Shown here: piece by piece, positions 1 to 9,136 of the stretch
How the letters are laid out: every line of letters begins with the position of its first letter
How positions within the stretch are numbered: position 1 is the stretch's first letter
Assembly: GCF_014203595.1 (NCBI RefSeq)
Contig: NZ_JACHJK010000001.1
Span: 870,582-934,581, forward strand
Source of the DNA: Streptomyces echinatus
GTDB lineage: Bacteria; Actinomycetota; Actinomycetes; Streptomycetales; Streptomycetaceae
DNA: 64,000 nucleotides
Direction: 5' to 3'
Program-made: the position numbers and the translations under genes
Notes under the pieces: generated by a model
The model's input: the letters and a program-made list of their open reading frames with translations, nothing else
The model's database searches: none
What the model was told of the DNA's origin: nothing

Positions 1-74
1 CCACCGTCATGTGGGACAACACCTCCCTCGCCCCGCTCGCCGAGGCCCTGCTCACGCTGATCGCCGCGCGCTGA
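1..74 (+). CDS. C-terminal end of an unidentified upstream gene
   Basis: An open frame runs from the window edge and stops with TGA at 72-74. The last 23 residues end in LLTLIAAR. The codons have G/C third positions, as expected for coding sequence here. It lies 53 bases before the first P450 gene on the same strand. In Streptomyces, P450 genes often follow conservon (cvnABCD) operons, so this could be the end of a CvnD-type GTPase, but 23 residues are too few to identify the family. Confidence 0.5.
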   Translation, partial: TVMWDNTSLAPLAEALLTLIAAR

Positions 75-127
75 GCCGCCCGCCCGCCACCCCCGCCGTC
101 CCGCCCGCCCAGCCCGGAGCCGCCGCG

Positions 128-1321
128 ATGACCGCCCTTCTGCCCGAATTCCCGATGCCGCGCGAGCATCCGCTCGACCCGCCGCCCCAGTACCGCGCGC
201 TCAGCGCCGAACGCCCGGTGTTCCAGGTGCGCACCCCCCGCGGCGACACCGCGTGGGTCGTCACCCGCCACGAGGACGTCCGCGCCGTGCTCACCCACCG
301 CGCCTTCAGCTCCGACCCGCGCACCCCCGGATTCCCCACCTACGTCACCGGTGACGTGCCCCCGCCCGCCGGCTTCTTCATGCAGGCCGACCCGCCGGAC
401 CACGGACGCCTGCGCCGCACCGTGACCCGGGAGTTCCTCATCAACCAGATGGAGGCGCTGCGGCCCGTCATGCGGCGCATCCTGGACGGCCTGGTCGACC
501 GGATGAGCGCGGACGGCCGCCGCTCCGCCGACCTGGTCCGCGAGTTCGCGCTGCCCATGGCCGCCATGACCATCTGCGAGATCCTCGGTGTCCCCTTCGA
601 GGACCACGAGCTGTTCGTACGGCTCACCGACACCGTCCTGGACCGCACGAGCACCCCCGAACAGGCCGTCCAGGCGGCCACCGAGCTGATGGGCTACTTC
701 GACCGGCTGGTCACCGCCAAGGAACAGCGCCCCTCCGAGGACCTGTTCGGCCGCATGGTCGCCCGCTCCGCCGAGGGCGGCCTCAACCACGAGGAACTCG
801 TCGGCATGGCGGCCCTGTTGCTGCTCGCCGGCTACGACACGATGGCCCAGATGATCGGCATCGGCACCGTCACCCTCTTCGAACACCCCGACCAGCTGGA
901 CGAGTTGAAGAAGAACGCCGCCCTGCTGCCGGGCGCGGTCGAGGAGCTGCTGCGCTACCTGTCCATCAACCACGCCGGACTGCCGCGCGCCGCCACCGAG
1001 GACGTGCTCGTCGGCGGCCGGCAGATCCGCGCCGGGGACGGTGTCCTGGTGATGCTGAACGCCGCCAACCGCGACGAGGCCGTCTTCGAGAACGCCGACA
1101 CCTTCGACATCCACCGCGAGAACACCGGCAAGCACCTCGCCTTCGGCCACGGCTTCCACAAGTGCGTGGGCGCCACCCTCGCCCGGGTCGAACTCACCGA
1201 GGTCTTCGGCGGCCTCTTCCGCCGCCTGCCCGGACTGCGCCCCGTCAAGACCGTCGAGGAACTGCCCTTCCGGCACGACATGGTGCTCTACGGAGTCCGA
1301 GAACTCCCCGTCACCTGGTGA
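128..1321 (+). CDS. Cytochrome P450
   Basis: Heme-thiolate monooxygenase of 397 residues, a normal length for a soluble bacterial P450. Visible landmarks are the I-helix oxygen-activation segment (LLLLAGYDTM), the K-helix ExxR (EELLR) and the heme loop FGHGFHKCVG with the cysteine ligand. ATG 128 is chosen because GGAG at 116-119 precedes it by 8 bases; the frame is open upstream but has no better start. A second P450 follows after 38 bases and a flavin reductase after that, so the three are probably co-transcribed. Substrate unknown. Ferredoxin and reductase partners are not in the window. Confidence 0.93.
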   Translation: MTALLPEFPMPREHPLDPPPQYRALSAERPVFQVRTPRGDTAWVVTRHEDVRAVLTHRAFSSDPRTPGFPTYVTGDVPPPAGFFMQADPPDHGRLRRTVTREFLINQMEALRPVMRRILDGLVDRMSADGRRSADLVREFALPMAAMTICEILGVPFEDHELFVRLTDTVLDRTSTPEQAVQAATELMGYFDRLVTAKEQRPSEDLFGRMVARSAEGGLNHEELVGMAALLLLAGYDTMAQMIGIGTVTLFEHPDQLDELKKNAALLPGAVEELLRYLSINHAGLPRAATEDVLVGGRQIRAGDGVLVMLNAANRDEAVFENADTFDIHRENTGKHLAFGHGFHKCVGATLARVELTEVFGGLFRRLPGLRPVKTVEELPFRHDMVLYGVRELPVTW

Positions 1322-1359
1322 CCCAGGACCCGCCGACCCCCATCCGAAGGAACCCCCCC

Positions 1360-2595
1360 GTGACCGCATGTCCGCACGCCGCCGGTGCCCTGTTCACCCC
1401 GGCGTTCGTCGCCGACCCCTACCCCGTGTACGCCGCCCTGCGCGAGGAGGGCCGGGTACACCGCGTCACCCTGCCCGGCGGTGTCGAGGCATGGCTGCTC
1501 ACCGGCTACGAGGACTGCCGCCGGGCCTTCCTCGACAACGACTCCTACTCCAAGGACATGGCGGCCACCTGGACCGCCTTCCGGGAACAGCGGGTCCCGG
1601 TCACCGGTGACGTGGTCATCGGCATGGGCGACTCCATGCTGGTGTCGGACCCGCCCCGGCACACCCGGCTGCGGTCGCTGGTCTCCAAGGGCTTCACCCC
1701 CCGCCGGATCGAGGCCCTCGCGCCGAGCATCGAGGCCACCGCGAACCGGCTGCTCGACGACCTCCTCGGGCGCGACGGCGAGCGGGCGGGGCGCGCCGAC
1801 CTGACCACCGAGTTCGCGGCCCTGCTGCCGATGGAGGTGGTCCGGCACCTGCTGGACGTGCCCGCCGAGGACGGGGAGCGGCTGCGGCGCGCGGTGGAGG
1901 CGGTGATGAGCAACGACGAGGACAGCCGGGACGCCGCCATGGCCGCCTTCCAGGAGGTCCACGACTACCTGCGCGCCCTCGTCGCCCGCAAGCGCACCGG
2001 GAGCGGGGACGACCTCACCTCGGCCCTCGTCGCCGCCCGCGACGAGGACGACTGGCTCAGCGAGGACGAACTCGTCTCGATGCTGGCGCTGCTGCTCTCC
2101 GCCGGCCACGAGACCACCGTCAACCTGCTCGGCAGCAGCGTGCTGGCCCTGCTCCGCCACCCCGGTCAACTCGACCTGCTGCGGCGGGAACCGGAGCGCT
2201 GGCCGGACGCCGTGGAGGAGGTGCTGCGCTGGGACGGCCCGATCCAGAACGCCATCTGGCGCTTCACCCGCAAGCCGGTCACCATCGGCGACGTCACCGT
2301 CCCGGCCGGCGAGGCCGTGGCGCTGAGCGTCGCCGCCGCCGACCGCGACCAGGACCGTTTCCCGGGCGGCGAGGAGTTCGACATCACCCGCGGCGAGCGC
2401 GCGCATCTCGCCTTCGGCCACGGAATCCACCACTGCCTGGGCGCGCCGCTGGCCCGTCTGGAAGCACGGATCGCGGTCCCGCTGGTCTTCGAGAGGCTGC
2501 CGGGCCTGGCCCTGGCCGGCGAGCCCGCCTACCGCTCCTCCACCGTCTCCCGGGCGCTTTCCTCCCTGCCCGTGTCCTTCGAAAACGTAGGCTGA
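1360..2595 (+). CDS. Cytochrome P450
   Basis: Second soluble P450 of the pair, 411 residues from GTG 1360, which has GAAGGA at 1346-1351 eight bases upstream. Motifs are the I-helix AGHETT, the K-helix EEVLR (ExxR) and the heme loop FGHGIHHCLG. It is a different subfamily from its neighbour, because the N-terminal halves differ strongly. P450 pairs of this kind occur downstream of conservon signalling operons in Streptomyces; that context is inferred, since the upstream genes lie outside the window. Substrate unknown. Confidence 0.93.
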   Translation: MTACPHAAGALFTPAFVADPYPVYAALREEGRVHRVTLPGGVEAWLLTGYEDCRRAFLDNDSYSKDMAATWTAFREQRVPVTGDVVIGMGDSMLVSDPPRHTRLRSLVSKGFTPRRIEALAPSIEATANRLLDDLLGRDGERAGRADLTTEFAALLPMEVVRHLLDVPAEDGERLRRAVEAVMSNDEDSRDAAMAAFQEVHDYLRALVARKRTGSGDDLTSALVAARDEDDWLSEDELVSMLALLLSAGHETTVNLLGSSVLALLRHPGQLDLLRREPERWPDAVEEVLRWDGPIQNAIWRFTRKPVTIGDVTVPAGEAVALSVAAADRDQDRFPGGEEFDITRGERAHLAFGHGIHHCLGAPLARLEARIAVPLVFERLPGLALAGEPAYRSSTVSRALSSLPVSFENVG

Positions 2596-2600
2596 TCGAC

Positions 2601-3158
2601 ATGAGAATCCTTGGTCTGTGCGGAAGTCTGCGATCCGGATCGCTGAACGCGGCCGTGCTGCGCTCGGCCGCGGAGCTGACCCTGCCCCCGCGCGAACTCG
2701 TCGTCGACCCGGGCCTGGGCCGGCTGCCGTTCTTCGACGCCGACGTCGAGATGACCGCGCTGCCCGGGATCGTGGCGGAGCTGCGGGCCGCGGTCGGCGC
2801 GGCGGACGGTCTGCTGATCGTGACCCCGGAGTACGCCCACGGCACCTCGGGGGTGCTGAAGAACGCCCTGGAGTGGCTGGTCGGCGGGGGTGAGATCGGC
2901 GGCAAGCCGGTGGCCCTGGCGAGCGCGTCCCCCGCGGTGACCGGCGGCGACCGGGCCCGGGCCTGGCTGGCGGAGACGCTCACCGTGATGGGCGCCCAGG
3001 TGATCCCGCAGGACCTGCGCATACCGCAGGCCACCCTGAAGATCGCGGACGGCCGGGTCACCGACGAGCCGACCCGGGCGGCCCTGGCCGCTCTCCTGGA
3101 CGACCTCGCCGCCGCCGTCGTCGAGGCCCGCGAGGCCGACGGCAGCTTCGCGTCCTGA
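2601..3158 (+). CDS. NADPH-dependent FMN reductase family protein
   Basis: A 185-residue flavodoxin-fold protein. The N-terminal CGSLRSGSLN loop binds FMN phosphate, and TPEYAHGTSGVLKNALEWL is the family signature around the flavin. Members reduce FMN or quinones with NAD(P)H. It starts five bases after the second P450 stop, so it is likely in the same transcript. It could supply reduced flavin or act as a quinone reductase; a direct electron-transfer role for the P450s is not shown. Confidence 0.88.
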   Translation: MRILGLCGSLRSGSLNAAVLRSAAELTLPPRELVVDPGLGRLPFFDADVEMTALPGIVAELRAAVGAADGLLIVTPEYAHGTSGVLKNALEWLVGGGEIGGKPVALASASPAVTGGDRARAWLAETLTVMGAQVIPQDLRIPQATLKIADGRVTDEPTRAALAALLDDLAAAVVEAREADGSFAS

Positions 3159-3181
3159 CCGACGGCCGACGAAGACAGCCG

Positions 3182-3214
3182 ACAGGGGTTCCCGAACGTT
3201 CCGGGGACCCCTGT
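3182..3214. terminator. Bidirectional stem-loop between convergent genes
   Basis: The arms start ACAGGGGTTCCCG and end CGGGGACCCCTGT around a short AACGTT centre. They pair almost fully, with one wobble and one bulge. The hairpin sits between the reductase stop and the stop of the convergent DoxX-like gene and could end both transcripts. Confidence 0.7.
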
Positions 3215-3222
3215 GCGCCGCC

Positions 3223-3768
<546 letters not shown>

Positions 3769-3904
3769 GGTGACTCCCCGGCAGACAGGCGGACAGGCGG
3801 ACGGGTCTCTCCCGTGCCCCCACCCTCGCACCGACGGGGCCGCCCGGCGCGTCCTGGCTGCCGTTCGGGTGGCGGACCGGGGTGAGCGGTGTGAGCCTGA
3901 CGCC

Positions 3905-4231
3905 ATGACGATTCAGCCAGCCAAGCTCAGCGACCCGGCCGTCCGCGCCTTCGTCCACGCCGTCAACTCCCACGACCGCGAGGGCTTCATGTCCCTGCTC
4001 GCGCCCGGCGCGACCATGGCCGACGACGGCTCCGACCGGGATCTCGCCGACTGGATCGACCGGGAGATCTTCTCGTCGCACGGGCACATGGACGTCGACA
4101 ACGAGTCGAACGGCGGCCGTACCCTGCTGGCCCGCTACAGCAACGACGCCTGGGGCGAGATGCGCACCAAGTGGTCCTTCACCGTCGAGGACGACGGACG
4201 GATCTCGCGGTTCGAGACCGGACAGGCGTAA
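3905..4231 (+). CDS. NTF2-like (SnoaL-type) small protein
   Basis: A 108-residue protein with the cone-shaped NTF2 pattern: an N-terminal helix (AVRAFVHAVNSHDREGFMSLLAPGATMADDG), a central linker and a C-terminal strand pair (TKWSFTVEDDGRISRFETGQA). Such proteins are small isomerases, hydrolases or ligand-binding proteins. ATG 3905 starts 136 bases from the divergent DoxX-like gene, so the two share an upstream region. Function cannot be assigned more closely. Confidence 0.8.
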   Translation: MTIQPAKLSDPAVRAFVHAVNSHDREGFMSLLAPGATMADDGSDRDLADWIDREIFSSHGHMDVDNESNGGRTLLARYSNDAWGEMRTKWSFTVEDDGRISRFETGQA

Positions 4232-4414
4232 CCGGGCGTGAAGACCCCGCGCGGGACCGCACGGCCGCACGGCCGTACGGCACGCGCGCGATGCGCCGAG
4301 TGCCGCACCACTGTGCATCATCGGATTTTCATGTGGCCGTAAAATCCCGCCCGTTCTGGCCGTTCCGGCCCTTCGGTCACGAAACCCCTGCTCGACGCGG
4401 TGTACCGTCCCCGG

Positions 4415-5623
4415 GTGCGTGAATGTTCCCGGCTCAGCCGGCGTGCCGCCCTCGGGCTGGCGGCCGCCGCGCTTCCCTTGTCCACGGCCACCGAGGCCGC
4501 CGCGGCCACGGTCATCGGCGGCGAGCGTCTGGCCCGCGGCGGTGTCCAGGTGCGTGGTGCCTCCGGCCTGCCCAAGAAACTGACCGCCCGCTCCTGGCTG
4601 GTCGCCGACTGTGCGAGCGGGGAGGTCATCGCCTCCTTCAACGCGCACCGGCGGCTGGCGCCCGCGTCCACGCTGAAGATGCTGTTCGCGGACACCGTGC
4701 TGAAGAAGTTCGACCGTGCCCGGCGGTACCGGGTCACCGACGCCGACCTCGCCGACGTCCCGGCCGGCTCCAGCCTGGTCGGTATCAAGCCCGGCCTCAC
4801 CTACACCGTCGAGCAGCTGTGGCAGGGCGTGTTCCTGCGCTCCGGCAACGACGCCGTGCACGTGCTGTCCCACATGAACGGCGGCATCGCCGGGACGGTC
4901 GCCGAGATGCAGGCCAGGGCCGAGGAGCTGCAGGCCCTGGACACCCATGTGGTCAGCCCCGACGGCTTCGACCACAAGGGGCAGATCTCCTCGGCGTACG
5001 ACCTCACGCTGTTCGCCCGCCAGGGCCTGAAGGACGCCGACTTCCGCGGCTACTGCGGCACCAGGACCGCCGACTTCCCGGCGGGCGGCAAGAAGACCTT
5101 CCAGATCCAGAACACCGACCGGCTGCTGACCGGGGCATGGGGCATGGAGACGTACGACGGCCTGATCGGTGTGAAGAACGGCTACACCAGTCACGCCGGC
5201 AACACCTTCACCGGCGCGGCCACCCGTGGCGGACGCACCCTCCTGGTCACCGTGATGCACCCCGACGCCGGCGGCAACGCCGTCTACGAGCACACCGCCG
5301 CGCTGCTCGACTGGGGCTTCACGCACGGGCGTTCGGCCCGGGCCGTGGGCACGCTGGTGCAGCCGCTCGGCGAGGGCGGGGCGGGCGCGAGCCCGGCACC
5401 GGAGGGGGAGGCCGTGCGGGCGGCGGCCGGCGCGCCCGGCTCGGCGGCCGGGGGCGGTTCGGCGTGGCACCTGGCGGAGGGCACGGCCGGGGCGGCCGCC
5501 CTGCTGGGCGCCGGGCTCTGGGCCCTGCGCCGGCGCAGGGCACGGCCGGCGGCCGGCGGAGCGGGGAACGGCGGGTCCGGCCGGGGCGTCGAGAGCGACG
5601 GCGGGGACGGCGAGCGGAGCTGA
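4415..5623 (+). CDS. D-alanyl-D-alanine carboxypeptidase, S11 family
   Basis: Extracytoplasmic penicillin-binding protein that trims peptidoglycan stem peptides. From GTG 4415 (402 residues) it has a Tat-like signal (SRRAALGLAAAALPL), the catalytic SxxK as S85-T-L-K88, the SGN triad and a third motif that reads KNG instead of the usual KTG (VKNGYT). A Gly/Ala-rich linker leads to a C-terminal membrane helix and RRRRAR stop-transfer tail, so the enzyme is membrane-anchored. GTG 4415 is preferred over GTG 4400 because TACCGT at 4403-4408 looks like a -10 box six bases before it, which suggests a leaderless mRNA. Confidence 0.9.
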   Translation: MRECSRLSRRAALGLAAAALPLSTATEAAAATVIGGERLARGGVQVRGASGLPKKLTARSWLVADCASGEVIASFNAHRRLAPASTLKMLFADTVLKKFDRARRYRVTDADLADVPAGSSLVGIKPGLTYTVEQLWQGVFLRSGNDAVHVLSHMNGGIAGTVAEMQARAEELQALDTHVVSPDGFDHKGQISSAYDLTLFARQGLKDADFRGYCGTRTADFPAGGKKTFQIQNTDRLLTGAWGMETYDGLIGVKNGYTSHAGNTFTGAATRGGRTLLVTVMHPDAGGNAVYEHTAALLDWGFTHGRSARAVGTLVQPLGEGGAGASPAPEGEAVRAAAGAPGSAAGGGSAWHLAEGTAGAAALLGAGLWALRRRRARPAAGGAGNGGSGRGVESDGGDGERS

Positions 5624-5626
5624 GCC

Positions 5627-5694
5627 GCCGGGCGGTGCGCCGCGCCGGGCGGTGTGCCGCGCCGGACGGTGTGCCGCGCCGGACGGTGTGTGCG
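5627..5694. repeat. Four tandem copies of a 17-bp GC-rich unit
   Basis: The unit GCCGGGCGGTGTGCCGC recurs at 5627, 5644, 5661 and 5678 with single G/A or T/C changes; the last copy is degenerate. It begins right after the carboxypeptidase stop and runs into the left arm of the next inverted repeat. No reading frame is supported. Confidence 0.85.
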
Positions 5695-5776
5695 GCGGCC
5701 GTTCCACCCACCGGCGTGCGGACCGTGGTCGTCGCCGCGAGTCCGCCCCCGAGTCCGGTCCGGTGGAACGGCCGCC
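5694..5776. repeat. 15-bp perfect inverted repeat around a 53-base loop
   Basis: GGCGGCCGTTCCACC at 5694-5708 is the exact reverse complement of 5762-5776. The loop carries no credible gene. It could be a long stem in the carboxypeptidase mRNA tail or a remnant of a small mobile element; no target-site duplication was evident. Confidence 0.8.
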
Positions 5777-5850
5777 GCCGCCCCCCTCGGAGTGGCCGCG
5801 GAACTACCGTGTTTCAACTGTGAAGCTCTGGTGGAGGAAAGTTGAGCACA

Positions 5851-5880
5851 CGTCCGCGACCGGTTGCAATACCGCGGACG
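5851..5880. terminator. Stem-loop downstream of the SDR gene
   Basis: CGTCCGCG at 5851-5858 pairs with CGCGGACG at 5873-5880 over a 14-base loop. It lies 36 bases past the SDR stop on the minus strand and after the carboxypeptidase gene on the plus strand, so a terminator role is likely. The surrounding 5805-5890 stretch is less GC-rich than its neighbourhood. Confidence 0.5.
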
Positions 5881-5915
5881 TTCAAATTCCGGTTGTGCGC
5901 GCGGGGGAGGACCGC

Positions 5916-6674
5916 TCAGCCCCGCCCGATGTACGGCATCGCCGTCGCCAGTACCGTCGCGAACTGCACGTTCGCCTCCAGCGGCAGCTCGGCCATGTGC
6001 CGTACCGTGCGCGCCACATCGGCCACGTCCATCACCGGTTCCGGGGTTACCTCCCCGTTCGCCTGGAGCGCGCCGGTCTGCATCCGGGACGTCATGTCGG
6101 TCGCCGCGTTGCCGATGTCGAGCTGGCCGACCGCGATCCGGTACGGCCGCCCGTCCAGGGACAGCGACTTGGTCAGGCCGGTCAGCGCGTGCTTGGTCGC
6201 GGTGTAGGCGACCGAGTGCGGGCGGGGCGAGTGGGCCGAGACGGAGCCGTTGTTGATGATCCGGCCGCCCTGCGGGTCCTGCTCCTTCATCCGCCGGTAG
6301 GCCGCCTGGGCGCACAGGAACGCCCCGTTGAGATTGGTGTCCACCACGTGCCGCCAGGCGTCGTAGGGCAGATCCTCCACGGGCACCCCGCCCGGACCGA
6401 ACGTCCCCGCGTTGTTGAACAGCAGATCCACCCGGCCGAACCGCTCCACGGCCGCCGCGAACAGCGCCTCCACGTCCTCCGGTCGGGACACGTCGGTGCG
6501 CACGGCGAGCGAGGCGGCCCCCGGGACCAGGGCCGCCGTCTCCTCCAGCGTCCCGGCCCGCCGGCCCGCCAGCGCCACCGACCAGCCATTGCGCAGCAGC
6601 TCCACGGCGACGGCCCGCCCGATCCCGGAGCCGGCCCCCGTCACCACCGCGATCTTCGATTCCCTGTCAGTCAT
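5916..6674 (-). CDS. Short-chain dehydrogenase/reductase
   Basis: Classical SDR of 252 residues with the full motif set: TGAGSGIG (cofactor-binding TGxxxGxG), NNAG, the catalytic serine in NNGSVSA and YTATK (YxxxK). The Arg pair after strand 2 (AGRRAG) favours NADP(H). Substrate unknown. It is followed on the same strand, upstream, by a Gfo/Idh/MocA oxidoreductase with 56 bases between, so the two may be co-transcribed. Confidence 0.92.
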   Translation of the reverse strand: MTDRESKIAVVTGAGSGIGRAVAVELLRNGWSVALAGRRAGTLEETAALVPGAASLAVRTDVSRPEDVEALFAAAVERFGRVDLLFNNAGTFGPGGVPVEDLPYDAWRHVVDTNLNGAFLCAQAAYRRMKEQDPQGGRIINNGSVSAHSPRPHSVAYTATKHALTGLTKSLSLDGRPYRIAVGQLDIGNAATDMTSRMQTGALQANGEVTPEPVMDVADVARTVRHMAELPLEANVQFATVLATAMPYIGRG

Positions 6675-6730
6675 GGTTCCGCAGCCTAGGCGCGAAGTCC
6701 GTCATGCGGAATCGGATGTCCGCCATACGG

Positions 6731-7768
6731 TTACCGGGCGAGAACGGCCCCCGCTTCCCCCGGATACCGCACCCCGATCCGCTCCCGCACCGCGTCCAGC
6801 GTGCGCATCACCGCGAGCGTGCCCTCCAGCGGCACCAGTGGCGACTCCTTCTCACCCGCCCGCAGCGCCCGCATGACCTCCCGCGCCTCGTGCCGCAGGC
6901 TGGTCCGCGGCCCGTCGGCCGGGCCGGCCGTGAACTCCTCCGGTTCGCGGCCGTCCCGGTGCAGCACGAACCGGTCCGGATGGAAGAAGCCGGCCGGGAC
7001 GTCGATCCGGCCCCGCGAACCCGTGACCGAGGCGGTGACCGCCGTACCGCCGGTGATCGAGCAGTGCACCGAGGCCAGCGCGCCGCTCTCCCACGACAGC
7101 ACGGCACCCGTCTGCAGGTCGACGCCCTCCGGCGACAGCACCGCGCTCGCCGCGATGCCGTCCGGCTCGCCCAGCAGCAGCTGCGCGAACGACACCGGGT
7201 ACACCCCGAGGTCCAGCAGCGCCCCGCCGCCCAGCGCCGGATCCCGCAGCCGGTGCGCCGGAGGGAAGGGGCCGGCCAGCCCGAAATCGGCGTGCACGGA
7301 CCGCACTTCCCCGATCGCCCCCGCCTCGACCAGCGCCTTCAGCCGCCGCACCAGCGGATTGCAGTACATCCACATCGCCTCCATCAGGAAGCGGCCGTGT
7401 TCCCGGGCCAGCGCGACGAGCTCCTCCGCCTCGCGCAGGTTCAGCGTGAACGGCTTCTCGCACAGCACGTTCCGTCCCGCCTCCAGACAGAGTCCGGCCG
7501 CCGCCCGGTGCGCCGTGTGCGGGGTGGCCACGTACACGACGTCGACGCCCTCGTCCGCCGCCAGCGACTCCCAGTCGCCGTACGCCCGCGCCACCCCGAA
7601 ACGCTCCGCGAACGCCTCCGCCGACTCCCGCCGGCGCGACGCCACCGCCACGATCTCCGCGTCCGGCAGGTCGACCAGATCCGCGGCGAACGCCGCCGCG
7701 ATCCCGCCGGTCGCCAGGATCCCCCACCGCACGCCCCGCTCCGCCATCGCCGCCCCGCCCTCGCTCAT
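6731..7768 (-). CDS. Gfo/Idh/MocA family oxidoreductase
   Basis: NAD(P)-dependent oxidoreductase, 345 residues, likely acting on a sugar or polyol. The N-terminal Rossmann fold has GILATGGIAAAF, and the family signature CEKPFTLN carries the conserved EKP lysine. The C-terminal alpha/beta domain has the GGGALLDLGVYPV segment. ATG 7768 has GAGG five bases upstream; ATG 7747 is an alternative that removes seven residues. It is divergent from the Bcr-type exporter gene across a short shared region. Confidence 0.9.
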   Translation of the reverse strand: MSEGGAAMAERGVRWGILATGGIAAAFAADLVDLPDAEIVAVASRRRESAEAFAERFGVARAYGDWESLAADEGVDVVYVATPHTAHRAAAGLCLEAGRNVLCEKPFTLNLREAEELVALAREHGRFLMEAMWMYCNPLVRRLKALVEAGAIGEVRSVHADFGLAGPFPPAHRLRDPALGGGALLDLGVYPVSFAQLLLGEPDGIAASAVLSPEGVDLQTGAVLSWESGALASVHCSITGGTAVTASVTGSRGRIDVPAGFFHPDRFVLHRDGREPEEFTAGPADGPRTSLRHEAREVMRALRAGEKESPLVPLEGTLAVMRTLDAVRERIGVRYPGEAGAVLAR

Positions 7769-7834
7769 GTGTGCCTCGGCAGTGTGTACGAGCTGAGAGC
7801 ATAGGTGCCTGCTCAGAACGAGAGGGAGGGACGC

Positions 7835-9136
7835 ATGACCGAGCACGCGGCGGTACCGGCACCGGGAACGGGACACCCGTCCGCCGCCCGGCACCCGGCC
7901 GCCACCCGCCGTACCGGCCTGCTCGTCACCCTCGTCCTCGGCGGCCTCACCGCCACACCCCCGCTCGCCATGGACATGTACCTCCCGTCCCTTCCGGAGG
8001 TCACCCGCTCCCTGCACGCCCCCGCCGCCACCGTCCAGCTCACCCTCACCGCCTGCCTGGCCGGCATGGCACTCGGGCAGCTGATCGTGGGCCCGATGAG
8101 CGACCGCTGGGGCCGCCGCCGCCCGCTCCTGGCCGGCCTCGCCGTCTACCTCCTCGCCACCGCCCTGTGCGCCTTCGCGCCGAACGTGGAGACCCTGGTC
8201 GCCTTCCGGCTGGCCCAGGGCCTCGCCGGAGCCGCCGGCATCGTCATCGCCCGGGCCGTCGTACGTGACCTGTACGACGGCGTGGCCATGGCGCGTTTCT
8301 TCTCCACCCTCATGCTGATCTCCGGGGTCGCCCCCGTCGTGGCCCCGCTGATCGGCGGACAGATCCTGCGGGTGACGGACTGGCGGGGCGTCTTCGTGGT
8401 CCTCACCGTCGTCGGCGCCCTGCTCGCCGCCGTCGTCTGGCGGCGGCTGCCCGAGACACTGCCGCCCGCGGACCGGCACGACGGCGGGATCGGCCAGACG
8501 CTGCGCGCCATGCGCGGCCTGCTCGCCGACCTCCCCTTCACCGGCTACACGCTCGCCGGCGGCTTCGCCTTCGCCGCGCTGTTCGCCTACATATCCGCCT
8601 CGCCCTTCGTGATCCAGGAGATCTACGGCGCCTCCCCGCAGACCTTCAGCCTGCTGTTCGGCGTCAACTCGGTCGGCCTGATGATCGCGGGACAGATCAA
8701 CGGCAAGGTGCTGGTGGGGCGGGTCAGCCTGGACAAGGTCCTCGCGGCCGGCCTGGCGGTGATCGTGCTCGCGGCGACCGCCCTGCTCCTGCTGTCCACC
8801 GGCGTCCTCGGCGACACCGGCCTCGCCCCGATCGCCGCCGCCCTGTTCGTGCTGATGTCCGCCATGGGCATCACCCTGCCCAACGCCCAGTCCCTCGCCC
8901 TGCTGCGCACCCGGCACGCCGCCGGCTCGGCCTCCGCGCTGCTCGGCACCACCTCCTTCCTCGTCGGCGCGGTCGCCTCGCCGCTCGTGGGCGTCGCCGG
9001 AGACCACACCGCCGTGCCCATGGCCGTGGTCCAGCTGGCGGGAGCACTGGTCGCGACGGCCTGCTTCGTGGGAATGTGCCGTCCCTGGAGGTCACGGGAC
9101 ACCGCCCGTGCGGGGCCGGAAGGAGACGGGAACTGA
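7835..9136 (+). CDS. MFS drug exporter, Bcr/CflA type
   Basis: A 433-residue proton-driven exporter with 12 predicted helices. Helix 1 carries LAMDMYLPSLPEV, the Bcr/CflA signature, and the loop between helices 2 and 3 has GPMSDRWGRRRPLL (MFS motif A). ATG 7835 follows a strong AGGGAGGG; an in-frame GTG at 7805 would add ten residues with no membrane character. Substrate unknown. The stop codon overlaps the presumed CTG start of a serine hydrolase, so the two are probably translationally coupled. Confidence 0.9.
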   Translation: MTEHAAVPAPGTGHPSAARHPAATRRTGLLVTLVLGGLTATPPLAMDMYLPSLPEVTRSLHAPAATVQLTLTACLAGMALGQLIVGPMSDRWGRRRPLLAGLAVYLLATALCAFAPNVETLVAFRLAQGLAGAAGIVIARAVVRDLYDGVAMARFFSTLMLISGVAPVVAPLIGGQILRVTDWRGVFVVLTVVGALLAAVVWRRLPETLPPADRHDGGIGQTLRAMRGLLADLPFTGYTLAGGFAFAALFAYISASPFVIQEIYGASPQTFSLLFGVNSVGLMIAGQINGKVLVGRVSLDKVLAAGLAVIVLAATALLLLSTGVLGDTGLAPIAAALFVLMSAMGITLPNAQSLALLRTRHAAGSASALLGTTSFLVGAVASPLVGVAGDHTAVPMAVVQLAGALVATACFVGMCRPWRSRDTARAGPEGDGN

